64,000 bases of DNA, taken from Mycolicibacterium vaccae NBRC 14118 = CIP 105934. Its GTDB lineage: Bacteria > Actinomycetota > Actinomycetes > Mycobacteriales > Mycobacteriaceae. Below are positions 8,932 through 17,534 of this stretch, one piece after another. Under the pieces are notes generated by a model. The model was not told the origin of the DNA. It did no database searches and saw nothing but the letters and a program-made list of their open reading frames with translations. Made by a program: the position numbers and the translations under genes. The stretch's first letter is position 1. Each line of letters begins with the position of its first letter. The stretch covers positions 1-64,000 of the forward strand of contig NZ_BCRS01000010.1 in assembly GCF_001552715.1 (NCBI RefSeq), given 5' to 3'.

Positions 8932-10305
8932 TCACCCCCGCCGGGTGAGGGTGAGACGGAAGTCCTTGGGCATCAACGTCAGCCGCTGCGCGACCTCGAG
9001 ACGGTAGTCGGGGTCAGGCGTCAGGTCGTACCGGCGCAGCAGTACAGCCAGCAACAGCACCGCCTCGTGCAGCGCGAACTGCCTGCCGATGCACGACCGC
9101 GGCCCGGTGCCGAACGGCTTGTACAGCCCCGCCGGGCGCGCCTTGACCTGCTCGGCAGCGAAGCGGTCCGGGTCGAAGGCGTCGGGGTCCTCACCCCACC
9201 GCCGGTCGCGGTGCAGCCCCATCGTCAGCGCAAGGACCCAGTCCCCCTTGCGCATCGGGTGCACCCCGGCCAGCACGGTGTCCTCGCGGGCCGCCCGGTA
9301 ATACCCCGGCACCGTCGGCTGCAGCCGTAGCGCCTCGTCGAAGACCCTTCGGACGTAGCGCAACTTGGCGATCAGCTCGAAATCGGGACGGTCGTCGTCG
9401 CCCCACACCTCGGCGATCTCGGCACGTGCCCGCTCGGCGACGTGCGGATGCACCGACAAGAAGTACAACGCGAAAGACAGCGCACCCGAGGTGGTTTCGT
9501 GCCCGGCAACCAGGAAGTTGATCAACTGGTAGCGGATGTTGGCCGGCTCCAGCTCCGACACCAGCATCAGCTCGAGCAGATCGTCGTGCCGCCCCAGCCC
9601 TTCCCGCACCCGCTCGCCGATGATCTCGTCGGCGATCGCATGCAGCTGTCGGGCGTGGTAGCGCACCGCGCGCTCGGCGCGCCGCGCGACGGCGCCCGGC
9701 AGGAACGTCGCCCGCAACACCCCGAGTCGATCCGAACCCTCCAGCCCGGCGACCATGTGCTCGACGAACGGGTGCGGGTCTTCGGAGTCGAAGCACCCGA
9801 ACGGGTGACCCGCCGCGCAACGGCCGATGGTCTCCAGCGTCACCCGGGTGGTGTCGGCGGGGACATCGATGAGTTCGCCGGTGTCCGCGCGGGCGTCCCA
9901 GCGCGCCAACAGTTCGTCGGCGACGTCGAACATGACCGCGTGATAATCGCGCATCGCCTGCCGGCTGAAGGCGGGCATCAGCACGTCGTGCGCGATCTGC
10001 CAGTTCGGTTCGTCGTTGTAGGCGGTGAACAGCCCGTCGCCGCCCATGATCCGCAACGCCTCGATGTCGGGGCCGATGTGCTTGCAGAACCTGCTCTCGT
10101 CGCTGAGCTCGACCACCGCTTCCGGTCCCGCCGCCACCACGTACCGTGCTCCCAGGAAACGGAACTCGAAGACCGGGCCGACCATCGCCGCCGGCGGTTG
10201 GGTCAGAATGTCCGTACTGAAGCCGAACACGTCGCCGAGGATCGGAACGCGCCGCGGCGGGTGTGGCAGCTTCGGAAACGACCGTCGGTCGCCGACGATG
10301 GCCAT
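8932..10305 (-). CDS. Cytochrome P450, CYP102 (BM3)-like heme domain
   Basis: This 457-aa soluble P450 has the I-helix motif VAGHETT (266-272), ExxR at 324-327 and the heme loop FGTGPRSCIGRQ with Cys405. The N-terminus PRRVPILGDVFGFSTD and the YRAAREDTVLAG stretch resemble the P450 domain of BM3-type fatty-acid hydroxylases more than the typical short actinobacterial CYPs, but no reductase domain is fused and no ferredoxin or reductase gene is adjacent. A long-chain acid or similar lipid is a plausible substrate (inference). It is divergent from a TetR gene with 49 bp between them, so that protein probably controls it. Confidence 0.88.
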   Translation of the reverse strand: MAIVGDRRSFPKLPHPPRRVPILGDVFGFSTDILTQPPAAMVGPVFEFRFLGARYVVAAGPEAVVELSDESRFCKHIGPDIEALRIMGGDGLFTAYNDEPNWQIAHDVLMPAFSRQAMRDYHAVMFDVADELLARWDARADTGELIDVPADTTRVTLETIGRCAAGHPFGCFDSEDPHPFVEHMVAGLEGSDRLGVLRATFLPGAVARRAERAVRYHARQLHAIADEIIGERVREGLGRHDDLLELMLVSELEPANIRYQLINFLVAGHETTSGALSFALYFLSVHPHVAERARAEIAEVWGDDDRPDFELIAKLRYVRRVFDEALRLQPTVPGYYRAAREDTVLAGVHPMRKGDWVLALTMGLHRDRRWGEDPDAFDPDRFAAEQVKARPAGLYKPFGTGPRSCIGRQFALHEAVLLLAVLLRRYDLTPDPDYRLEVAQRLTLMPKDFRLTLTRRG

Positions 10306-10326
10306 GTGTGCCAGCCTGCGCCGCTA

Positions 10327-10340
10327 TTACACATGTGTCA
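10327..10340. promoter_or_regulatory. Palindromic operator candidate between P450 and TetR genes
   Basis: ACACATGTGT (10329-10338) is a perfect 10-bp palindrome extended by one further outer pair. It lies in the 49-bp divergent gap, 17 nt before the TetR start, a usual place for TetR autoregulation. Confidence 0.5.
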
Positions 10341-10354
10341 AGTAGTATCGGTGC

Positions 10355-11002
10355 ATGGCTGAAGGACGTCGGCGGCTGTCCCCTGAGGAACGTCGCAACG
10401 AACTACTGGCTCTCGGCGCCGAGGTGTTCGGCCAGCGGCCTTACGACGAGGTGCGCATCGACGAGATCGCCGAGCGCGCCGGCGTCTCCCGCGCGCTGAT
10501 GTACCACTACTTCCCCGACAAACGGGCGTTCTTCGCCGCGGTCGTGCGCGCCGAGGGCGAGCGAATGTTCCACGCCACCAACACTCCTCCACTGCCGGGC
10601 CAGACATTGTTCGCGCAGGTTCGCACCGGTGTGCTGGCGTACCTGCGCTACGACGAACTGCATCCGCAGCGGGCGTGGACGACCTACCTCGGCATGGGGA
10701 AGTCGGATCCGGTGCTGCGCGGCATCGAGGACATCGACAACGACCGCCAGGCCGGCCGGATCATCGACCGCATCACCGATGCCGTCGGCGAGATCGACGC
10801 CAAGGTGGAACGCGACCTGCGCGCCACCGTCTACGCCTGGCTGGCCTTCACATTCGAGATGTGCCGTCAACGACTGCTGGACTCATCGCTGGACGCCGAC
10901 TTCATCGCCGACCTGTGTGCCCACGCTCTGCTGGACGCGGTGCTCCGGGTCCCCGGAATCCCGCTGGAATTGACCGAGGCCGTCTCCCCCGGACAGCGCT
11001 GA
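10355..11002 (+). CDS. TetR-family transcriptional regulator
   Basis: The 215-aa protein has a standard N-terminal TetR helix-turn-helix, IDEIAERAGVSRALMYHYFP (about residues 32-51), followed by an all-helical ligand domain. It is transcribed divergently from the BM3-like P450 gene, and a near-perfect palindrome lies between them. Repression of itself and of the P450, relieved by a P450 substrate, is the simplest model (inference from arrangement). The ATG at 10355 gives a normal N-terminus. Confidence 0.9.
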   Translation: MAEGRRRLSPEERRNELLALGAEVFGQRPYDEVRIDEIAERAGVSRALMYHYFPDKRAFFAAVVRAEGERMFHATNTPPLPGQTLFAQVRTGVLAYLRYDELHPQRAWTTYLGMGKSDPVLRGIEDIDNDRQAGRIIDRITDAVGEIDAKVERDLRATVYAWLAFTFEMCRQRLLDSSLDADFIADLCAHALLDAVLRVPGIPLELTEAVSPGQR

Positions 11003-11004
11003 CC

Positions 11005-11337
11005 TCAGTGGTGCCCGCAGCGGTTGCGGAAGTCCACCAACGGCTGCCGGATCCCGCGCATCTCCGCGGTGATCTGCGGATTCTGGTCGGCGAATGCGGT
11101 GACGGCCGACTGCTTCTCCTCAGGCGGCATGTCCTTGATCGACGTGTAGAACTCGTTCGCCACCGGATGGGTGAACAGGTAAGCCGACGTCACCGCGCTG
11201 ACCCCGGTCATCACCGCGGCCAGGTCGGCGGCCGTGCAGTTCGGCGCCGGCTGGGCGACAGCGGTCGCTGAGGACAGGACGACAGCGGTCGCGCCGAGCA
11301 TGGCGGCGGCCACCCGCCGCACTGAGTTGTTTCGCAC
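11005..11337 (-). CDS. Secreted hemophore-like protein (Rv0203 family), copy 2
   Basis: The 110-aa precursor has a Sec signal peptide (about 1-28, cleavage near AVAQ-PAP) and a small helical domain with two conserved Cys (NC at 33 and RC near 107) and the segment GIRQPLVDFRNRC. This pattern matches the mycobacterial hemophore-related family that includes Rv0203, which binds extracellular heme. It lies 16 bp after a closely similar gene on the same strand; the two share the TAYLYTHP-type and GIRQP-type blocks, so they arose by tandem duplication. Heme binding is known for relatives, not shown here. Confidence 0.8.
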   Translation of the reverse strand: MRNNSVRRVAAAMLGATAVVLSSATAVAQPAPNCTAADLAAVMTGVSAVTSAYLFTHPVANEFYTSIKDMPPEEKQSAVTAFADQNPQITAEMRGIRQPLVDFRNRCGHH

Positions 11338-11353
11338 TCAACGATCGTAAGTG

Positions 11354-11710
11354 TCAGGCCCCGCAGCGGGCGCGGAAGTCCACCATCGGCTGACGAATAC
11401 CCTGCAGTTCGGCGCGCACCTGCGGATTGGCGTCCATGAATGTCTGCAACGCCTCGGTGCGCGCCTCGGGCGGCTGTCCTTTCAAGCTGGTGAAGAAGTC
11501 GTTGACCGGCGGATGGGTGTAGAGATAGGCCGTAGTGGAGGCCGTCACCCCGGTCAGCACCCCGGTGAGGTCCGCCGACGTGCAGTTCGGCGGCGGCGGT
11601 GCCGGTGCCGGCGCCGTTGACGGTGGCTGCGCACCGGCCGGGGCAGCGCTGCCAAGCACTGCAGCGCAGGCGAACGCCGCCAGCCAGGGCGCGCGGGAAA
11701 TTGCCGACAT
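11354..11710 (-). CDS. Secreted hemophore-like protein (Rv0203 family), copy 1
   Basis: The 118-aa precursor starts at the ATG at 11708-11710, with GAGGAG 7 nt upstream; the longer open frame upstream is compositionally noise. A signal peptide (1-28) precedes a Pro-rich linker (PSTAPAPAPPPPNC) and a helical domain with paired Cys and the block GIRQPMVDFRARC shared with its downstream twin. By family it is a likely extracellular heme-binding or heme-carrier protein. It lies 17 bp after the Gly-rich secreted protein gene on the same strand, so the three are probably one transcript. Confidence 0.8.
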   Translation of the reverse strand: MSAISRAPWLAAFACAAVLGSAAPAGAQPPSTAPAPAPPPPNCTSADLTGVLTGVTASTTAYLYTHPPVNDFFTSLKGQPPEARTEALQTFMDANPQVRAELQGIRQPMVDFRARCGA

Positions 11711-11727
11711 GTATCTCTCCTCAGTTG

Positions 11728-12087
11728 TCATCGTCCGCCTCGACCGCCGCCACCACCACCGCGACCGCCACCCCCGCCGGGCCGTCCCGGGTTCCCGATA
11801 TCGGGCCGGCCCGGTTGTCCGATACCCGGCCGGCCGGGGTCGATATCGATGTCGGCGTCGAAATCGCCGCCCCACCAGTAATTGCAGTTGTAGTCGTTCA
11901 TGTCGCACGGATACGGGGCGTAAGTACCGGCGCCACTCGGCCCGTCTCCCGTGTTGGCGCCCCGGGCATCACCCTGAGAACAGATGGTCGTGCCGCCCGC
12001 GCTGGTGCAGTCGGCGGCCACCGTTGGCGCGACGGCGATTCCCGTCGAACACACCGCAGGGGCGACCAGCAGGTAAACCAACCGCAT
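11728..12087 (-). CDS. Secreted Gly/Pro/Arg-rich protein of unknown function
   Basis: The 119-aa precursor has a signal peptide (about 1-25, cleavage near TVAA-DC) and a mature domain with CTSAGGTTICSQGD, a motif seen in many small exported mycobacterial proteins, followed by an Asp-rich stretch and repeats of GRPxIGxPGRP ending in a poly-Gly/Arg tail. An AGGGAG site precedes the ATG at 12085-12087. It is the first gene of a three-gene cluster with two hemophore-like proteins. I know no function. The basic Gly-rich tail could bind polyanions or the cell surface, but that is speculation. Confidence 0.65.
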   Translation of the reverse strand: MRLVYLLVAPAVCSTGIAVAPTVAADCTSAGGTTICSQGDARGANTGDGPSGAGTYAPYPCDMNDYNCNYWWGGDFDADIDIDPGRPGIGQPGRPDIGNPGRPGGGGGRGGGGGGRGGR

Positions 12088-12301
12088 CTTGCACTCCCTG
12101 CGTCGGGTCACGCACAGCCTCTTGTGGCTCGTGGCTGCGTCAGCGTAAGCATCGGTCTGCGGCCCCGCCATCCCCCACAACGGGTGAAACCGCGCTGCGG
12201 AACATCGCGTCAGGCGGCGGCGAAGGTTCCCCCAAAGAGGGGGACGACAGGGTTCCGGCACCCGCCCTACGCTCGCCACGACGATGATCCGGAGGCTGAG
12301 C

Positions 12302-12862
12302 ATGGTTGCAGGCGAGAACGATTGGTCGCATCCGGCGGCGATGGCGATCCCACCCGAGGGCTACCTGGAACTCGAGCGGGGGCGCTACGGGCCGGTCTTC
12401 CCCCGTACCCCGGCGTGCTACGGATTCTCGATCATCGCCAAGGTCAAGGAGGGCCGCGAAGACGCCGTGCGTGCCTACGGCAAACAGATCGAGGAAGCGG
12501 TCGCCGGCACGCCAGATGTGCTGGCGCCGTTGCGGCTGCATTACCTGCGCTGGGTGCTCTTCGACGTCGGCTCGGGCCTGCACTTCCAGTATCAGGGCAT
12601 CTTCGACACCGACTTCGACAAGTACACCGAGGACGCCGTTCGCCTCTTCGCCGCGACCGGAATCACCACGGTCTTCACCAATCTCGTGGACTTTCCCGAA
12701 GACTGGCGGACCAATCCCGAGGCTTTCATCAAGTTCGTCCGCGACCACCAGTGCCCGAGCTTCCTGGAGTACGGCGAGTACCCGTACGTCACCGCCGATG
12801 AGATCAAGAAGGCGCTGCGCCTCAAAGCCGCGTTCTCCGACATGCTCGACCAGATGCAGTAA
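12302..12862 (+). CDS. Uncharacterised DyP-associated protein, possible dimeric alpha/beta-barrel
   Basis: The 186-aa soluble protein has no signal peptide or Cys pair. Two similar blocks (FSIIAKVKEGREDAVRAYGK near 42-61 and a second beta-alpha unit near 95-140) suggest a ferredoxin-like dimeric alpha/beta-barrel, the fold also used by DyP peroxidases. The ATG at 12302 is used because GGAGG lies 6 nt upstream; an ATG 18 nt earlier is possible. It lies 27 bp before the DyP peroxidase gene on the same strand, so a partner or substrate-handling role is likely. I do not recognise a named family. Confidence 0.6.
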   Translation: MVAGENDWSHPAAMAIPPEGYLELERGRYGPVFPRTPACYGFSIIAKVKEGREDAVRAYGKQIEEAVAGTPDVLAPLRLHYLRWVLFDVGSGLHFQYQGIFDTDFDKYTEDAVRLFAATGITTVFTNLVDFPEDWRTNPEAFIKFVRDHQCPSFLEYGEYPYVTADEIKKALRLKAAFSDMLDQMQ

Positions 12863-12889
12863 GGCGCTCGCGCGAAGAAACCGATTGCC

Positions 12890-14221
12890 ATGAACCTCGA
12901 ACTCGACGACATCCAGCACATCCTGCTCACCCGGACACCGGCGATGACGGGACGATACGAGTTCCTGACGTTCGACCGCCCCGCGGGTGGGCGCCAATGG
13001 CTCACCGAGCTTCTCGACGTGGTCGCCTCGGCTGCCGAGGCCGACGCCACCATGGATGCGTCGAAACGCTGGGTCACCGTGGCGTTCACCTGGAACGGCC
13101 TACGCGCGCTCGGGGTGCCGGACGCGGCGCTGGCGACCTTTCCCGACGAGTTCCGAGAGGGCATGGTGGCGCGTGCCGGCATCCTCGGCGACACCGGCGC
13201 CAACGCGCCCCAGCACTGGGTGGGCGGGCTGGCCGGAGACGATGTGCACGCGATCGCGATCCTGTTCGCCCGCGACGACGACGAACACGCCCGCTGCGTC
13301 GGCGAGCACGACAGGCTGGTGGCGCGCTGCGACGGTGTCCGCGCACTGTCTCACCTCGATCTCAACGCCCACCCGCCGTTCAACTACGCCCACGACCACT
13401 TCGGATTCCGAGACCGGCTGTCCCAGCCGGTGATCAAGGGCTCGGGCGAGACGCCGACCCCTGGGTCCGGCGCGGCACTCGAGCCGGGCGAGTTCATCCT
13501 CGGTTATCCCGACGAGGACGGCCCTGTCGTCGGACTTCCCGAGCCTGCGGCGTTGTCCCGCAACGGAAGCTACCTGGCCTACCGCAGGCTCCAGGAGCAC
13601 GTCGGAACCTTCCGCGCCTACCTCGCCGACCACGCCGGGACCGCCGAGGAGCAGGAGCTGCTGGCGGCGAAGTTCATGGGGCGCTGGCGCAGCGGGGCCC
13701 CGCTGGTGCTGGCACCCACAGCCGACGACCCGGAACTGGGCGCAGACCCGATGCGCAACAACGACTTCAACTACAAGGAGATGGACCCGTTCGGGTATGC
13801 CTGCCCGCTGGGGTCACATGCGCGACGCCTCAACCCGCGCGACACCGCGCACTACATGAACCGGCGGCGGATGATCCGCCGCGGCGCCACCTACGGGCCC
13901 GCACTGCCCGACGGCGCGCCCGAGGACGGCGTCGACCGGGGCATCGCCGCGTTCATCATCTGCGCCAGCCTGGTCCGGCAGTTCGAGTTCGCCCAGAACG
14001 TGTGGATCAACGACAAGACCTTCCACGAACTGGGCAACGAGCACGACCCGATCTGCGGCGCCCAGGACGGCACATTGGATTTCACCACTCCCCGGCGTCC
14101 AATACGCGAGGTGCACAAGGGCATTCCCGCATTCACCACGCTCCGCGGCGGCGGATACTTCTTCCTGCCCGGCCTGGGCGCGCTGCGCTACCTCACCGAA
14201 CTCGACACTCGGCAGCGCTGA
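12890..14221 (+). CDS. DyP-type heme peroxidase
   Basis: The 443-aa protein shows the DyP signature GFRDRLSQP (172-180) with the catalytic Asp175, and the proximal-heme segment ACPLGSHARRLNPRD (304-318) with His310, followed by RRMIRRGATYG. DyP enzymes use peroxide to oxidise dyes, phenolics or metals. The second Gly of the usual GxxDG motif is replaced by Arg176, which is unusual. There is no Tat or Sec signal and no encapsulin gene nearby, so it is probably cytosolic. The stop overlaps the next start by one base (TGATG), so the downstream gene is coupled. Confidence 0.86.
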   Translation: MNLELDDIQHILLTRTPAMTGRYEFLTFDRPAGGRQWLTELLDVVASAAEADATMDASKRWVTVAFTWNGLRALGVPDAALATFPDEFREGMVARAGILGDTGANAPQHWVGGLAGDDVHAIAILFARDDDEHARCVGEHDRLVARCDGVRALSHLDLNAHPPFNYAHDHFGFRDRLSQPVIKGSGETPTPGSGAALEPGEFILGYPDEDGPVVGLPEPAALSRNGSYLAYRRLQEHVGTFRAYLADHAGTAEEQELLAAKFMGRWRSGAPLVLAPTADDPELGADPMRNNDFNYKEMDPFGYACPLGSHARRLNPRDTAHYMNRRRMIRRGATYGPALPDGAPEDGVDRGIAAFIICASLVRQFEFAQNVWINDKTFHELGNEHDPICGAQDGTLDFTTPRRPIREVHKGIPAFTTLRGGGYFFLPGLGALRYLTELDTRQR

Positions 14222-15234
14222 TGACGCGCCCCGCCCGCACGTACAACCAGGACCACCAGCGGCGAGCCCGGGATGGCCGGCGGCGCATGAGCATCTACTG
14301 GACGTGGAGTTACCCCTGGGAGGCGCAACGGGATCCGGCGGCCATGAGCAACCGGTTCTCGACCGTGACCGAGGTCCGCAACGTCGGGTATCCCGCCTAC
14401 GAGACACCGGAGTTCGCGGCGGCCAACTTCCTGCAGGGCATCGCCGGCACGCTCGAACTGTTCCACCGGTCGACGCTGTCGTTCCAGGACCTGGTCGGCG
14501 AAACGACCGGACATCCGGTGGCGGTGTTCCAACGGGTGGACCAGGCCGGGTACCCCCAGCCGATCGACGAGCGGATCCTCGCCGACACCGACACCCTCAT
14601 GGTGTTCGGCCTGGACCACCTCAACTCCGAACTCGAAGCCGGCCGTGACGAAGTCGAAGCCCTGCGCGACTGGCTGCACCGCGAAGGCACCTGCCTGCTG
14701 CTGGCACCGCACCACGACGTCGGCTTCACCGACGACCTCACCCAACGGCAAGTCGAGTACGAACACCATGGGGACCGGCTGGTGCCCCGTCAGCAGAGGT
14801 TCAGTCGGTACACCCGCTCGCTGATGCGAGCCCTCGGCGTCCCCGTGCACAACATCTGGGGGCTCCGCCCAGCGGTGGCCCCCGGTACGCGGGAACCGCA
14901 GGCGCTCAACGCCTACCACGACCTCGACGAGCTGGGGCTGCTCACCGCCGTGCCGACCCTGAGCTTTCATCAGCATCTGCCCCATTACGAGCTGACCGCC
15001 CCGGAAGGGGCGAGCCTGCGCGTCGTGGCGCGCCAGCCCGTCGATCTGGACCGTCCCCATCCGTTCACCGACGCAGGCAATTCCGCGTTCAACGCGGTGA
15101 TCTGGATGCCACCCGACGGAGACCGCGCCGGCGACATCGTGCTGATCGACTCGACGCACTTCACCACCTTGTTCGGCGGCACCCAGAGCCTGCAGAACCT
15201 GTGGCGAAACCTGGCGGCGATGCCCCTCGGTTGA
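14221..15234 (+). CDS. Uncharacterised protein coupled to DyP, possible GATase-like fold
   Basis: The 337-aa protein has no clear family by eye. The part DTDTLMVFGLDHLNSELEAG to TCLLLAPHHDVGF looks like the core of class-I glutamine-amidotransferase-like (ThuA/DJ-1-like) folds, where a predicted strand ends in a histidine-rich turn, but no catalytic Cys is seen there. The start at 14221 overlaps the DyP stop; an ATG at 14287 (MSIYWTWSYPWEAQRD) is an equally good start and gives 315 aa. It ends 2 bp before the stop of the convergent LuxR gene. Its job is probably tied to the peroxidase. Confidence 0.6.
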   Translation: MTRPARTYNQDHQRRARDGRRRMSIYWTWSYPWEAQRDPAAMSNRFSTVTEVRNVGYPAYETPEFAAANFLQGIAGTLELFHRSTLSFQDLVGETTGHPVAVFQRVDQAGYPQPIDERILADTDTLMVFGLDHLNSELEAGRDEVEALRDWLHREGTCLLLAPHHDVGFTDDLTQRQVEYEHHGDRLVPRQQRFSRYTRSLMRALGVPVHNIWGLRPAVAPGTREPQALNAYHDLDELGLLTAVPTLSFHQHLPHYELTAPEGASLRVVARQPVDLDRPHPFTDAGNSAFNAVIWMPPDGDRAGDIVLIDSTHFTTLFGGTQSLQNLWRNLAAMPLG

Positions 15235-15235
15235 G

Positions 15236-17437
15236 TCACTCCGGTATCAGGCCAATCCTTTTCGCCTCGGTCACCGCCTCGCCGCGCGAGAACACGCCGA
15301 GCTTGCGGTAGATCGCGGTGGCCTGACTCTTGGCCGTCTCCCGGCCGATCACCAGTTCCTCGGCGATCCGCTGCAGCGAGAGGTGGCTGGCCAGATGCGG
15401 CAGCAGGCGCAGCTCCGCGGCGGTCAACGGCCGGGCGCCGCCGACCGCCATGGCCTTGACCCGGTCCACCCTTTGCACCAGCGCCACCGCCTCGGGCTCG
15501 CGGTGACGAGTCCGCTCCGCGGCCGCCAGGTGCCGGGCCAGCAGCGCCGGGTCCTGGATCACCGCGGCGGTCCAGGCCAGCAATCCGTGCCCCAGAAGTG
15601 CTGTGCGCGCCGACAAATGACCCAGCTGCGCCAGCAACGTCTCGGTCACCACCACCGCCTGCCGGACGCCGGCCAGATCGGCCACGCGCGCGGCCATCAC
15701 CGCACTCGTCGCGTACACGACGATCATCGGCACGACGTCGCACAGGTCGTACTTGTCCACCAGCGTCTGCGCCGCCTCGCTGCGTTCCACCGCCGCTTCG
15801 TCGTCACCGTCGGCCAGATCGAGCAGCGCCAGATGTGCCAGTGCCGCGGCATGGAAACCCGGCAGGTCGTCGATGACCGGCAGCGCGGCGTCGAGGAGCG
15901 CGCGGGCGCGTGTCGGATACCCGCGCATGGCCTCGGCGGTGCCCTTCATCACCGTGGCCGCTCCCCACCACGGGTTCACCAGATGGTCCCCGGCCGCGCG
16001 GACCACGTCGGCCTGACGCACCACATCGCCGACCCCGCCCGCGCCGAGCAGCGAACTGATGAGCGCCACTGCGACTTTGACCGACGGTGTGCCGTCCGAG
16101 AGTCTGTGCCCGCGATCAGCGCGCACCGCCAGCATCAGTGACCGCTGGATCAGCTCGGCGTCGGCGGTCGTGACGCCCAGCCACGCGCGCGCCACCGCCG
16201 CGTCCGGGTACTCGGCGAACGTGCGCGCGTCCAGCATCGCCAGCCGGCGGGCCAGCACCCCGGCACGGCCGTCGAAGCCCAGCCGGACCGCTTCGCGGCA
16301 CACCAGCGCCGCCGCGCGCCCGCGGTCCCCGGCGTCGAGAGCCTGCAGCAGCGCGCCGTCGATGTCGCCGTCGCGTTCCAGCAGATCAGCTGCGCGCCTG
16401 GCCAACTCGCGGAAGCGGGCGGGGTCGGTGTCGCGCAGCCGGCCACGCAGCACATCGCCGAACAGATGGTGGTAGCGGTACCACACCCGATGGTGGTCCA
16501 GAGCGATCAGGAACGGATTGCCCGAGGCCGCGACAACGGCCAGCATGGGGCCGGCATCGTCGCGCCCGAGCACCGTGTCGAGCTGCTCGGCGGTAAACCG
16601 CCCGAGCACCGCCGACTCGACCAGGAACGTCGCGGTCTCGGCATCAAGCCGGTCGAGGACCTCCTCGACCACATAGTCGACCACCAGATTGTCGCGTTCG
16701 GCCAGCGCTTCCAGCGCGGTGCCGTCCCGCAGCGCCATCGCCGTCAGGATCACCCCGGCGGGCCAGCCTTCGCACAGTTCGACCACCGACGTGACGGTCG
16801 CATGGTCACACCGGCCACGGATGGAGGTGAGCACCTCGTCGGCTTCCTTCGCCGAGAACCGCAACACCTCCTGGTCGATCGCCACCACGGCGTGCTCCTG
16901 GAGTCGGCGCCGAGCCAGGCCCAATGGCAGCATGTGCCGGCCCAGCAACGCGGTGACGGTCGTCGCCGGCGCCTCGGCGATGAGCAACTGCAGCGCGGCG
17001 GCCGCCGCGGGAGCCGACAGCTTGTGCACGTCGTCGAGCAGGATCACCAGTGGCCCGCGGGCCTCGAGTTCCTGCACCACGGCCGGCACCAGGTGGGTCA
17101 GCGGATCACGGCCGGGTCCGCGCAGGTAGCGCAGCAGTTCGCTGTCGTCGTCGGTGAGGTGGACGACGGCGGTCGCGATGTGCAACAGCAGGTGCGCGGG
17201 ATCGTCGTCGAGGTGGTCGAGGCGCGCCCAGGCGAACGGACGCTCGTCGGCGGCGTCCCACAGCGCCGCGGCGGTGGTTTTGCCGTAGCCGGCCGGCCCC
17301 GAGACGACCACGACGTCACCCCCGGCCGAGGCTTCCAGCCGCGCGAGGACCTCCGGCCGGTCGACGACCCGGTCGGCGATCCTGGGCCGGCCGATCGTCG
17401 CTGCCGGAATCCTGGGACGCCAGTCCCCCGCGATCAC
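15236..17437 (-). CDS. MalT-type LuxR-family ATP-dependent regulator
   Basis: The product is about 733 aa. Near the N-terminus is a Walker A loop GPAGYGKTTAA, then a Walker-B-like VILLDDVHKL, a long TPR-like helical middle, and a C-terminal LuxR helix-turn-helix (LQRIAEELVIGRETAKSQAT). This is the STAND/MalT layout, in which ATP and an inducer drive oligomerisation and promoter activation. The start is uncertain: the GTG at 17435-17437 is given, but its GGGAG is immediately adjacent, and an in-frame ATG at 17534-17536 would add 33 residues and reach the lhr start codon. Target genes are unknown; the convergent DyP cluster and divergent lhr are neighbours. Confidence 0.82.
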   Translation of the reverse strand: MIAGDWRPRIPAATIGRPRIADRVVDRPEVLARLEASAGGDVVVVSGPAGYGKTTAAALWDAADERPFAWARLDHLDDDPAHLLLHIATAVVHLTDDDSELLRYLRGPGRDPLTHLVPAVVQELEARGPLVILLDDVHKLSAPAAAAALQLLIAEAPATTVTALLGRHMLPLGLARRRLQEHAVVAIDQEVLRFSAKEADEVLTSIRGRCDHATVTSVVELCEGWPAGVILTAMALRDGTALEALAERDNLVVDYVVEEVLDRLDAETATFLVESAVLGRFTAEQLDTVLGRDDAGPMLAVVAASGNPFLIALDHHRVWYRYHHLFGDVLRGRLRDTDPARFRELARRAADLLERDGDIDGALLQALDAGDRGRAAALVCREAVRLGFDGRAGVLARRLAMLDARTFAEYPDAAVARAWLGVTTADAELIQRSLMLAVRADRGHRLSDGTPSVKVAVALISSLLGAGGVGDVVRQADVVRAAGDHLVNPWWGAATVMKGTAEAMRGYPTRARALLDAALPVIDDLPGFHAAALAHLALLDLADGDDEAAVERSEAAQTLVDKYDLCDVVPMIVVYATSAVMAARVADLAGVRQAVVVTETLLAQLGHLSARTALLGHGLLAWTAAVIQDPALLARHLAAAERTRHREPEAVALVQRVDRVKAMAVGGARPLTAAELRLLPHLASHLSLQRIAEELVIGRETAKSQATAIYRKLGVFSRGEAVTEAKRIGLIPE

Positions 17438-17534
17438 CTCCCGAGCGTATGCCGGATACCACGTGACGTGCCGGTTTTCGCATATTGGCCAGTTGAGCGG
17501 AGGACATGTCGGTATCTGGGGGCACCATGGACGC

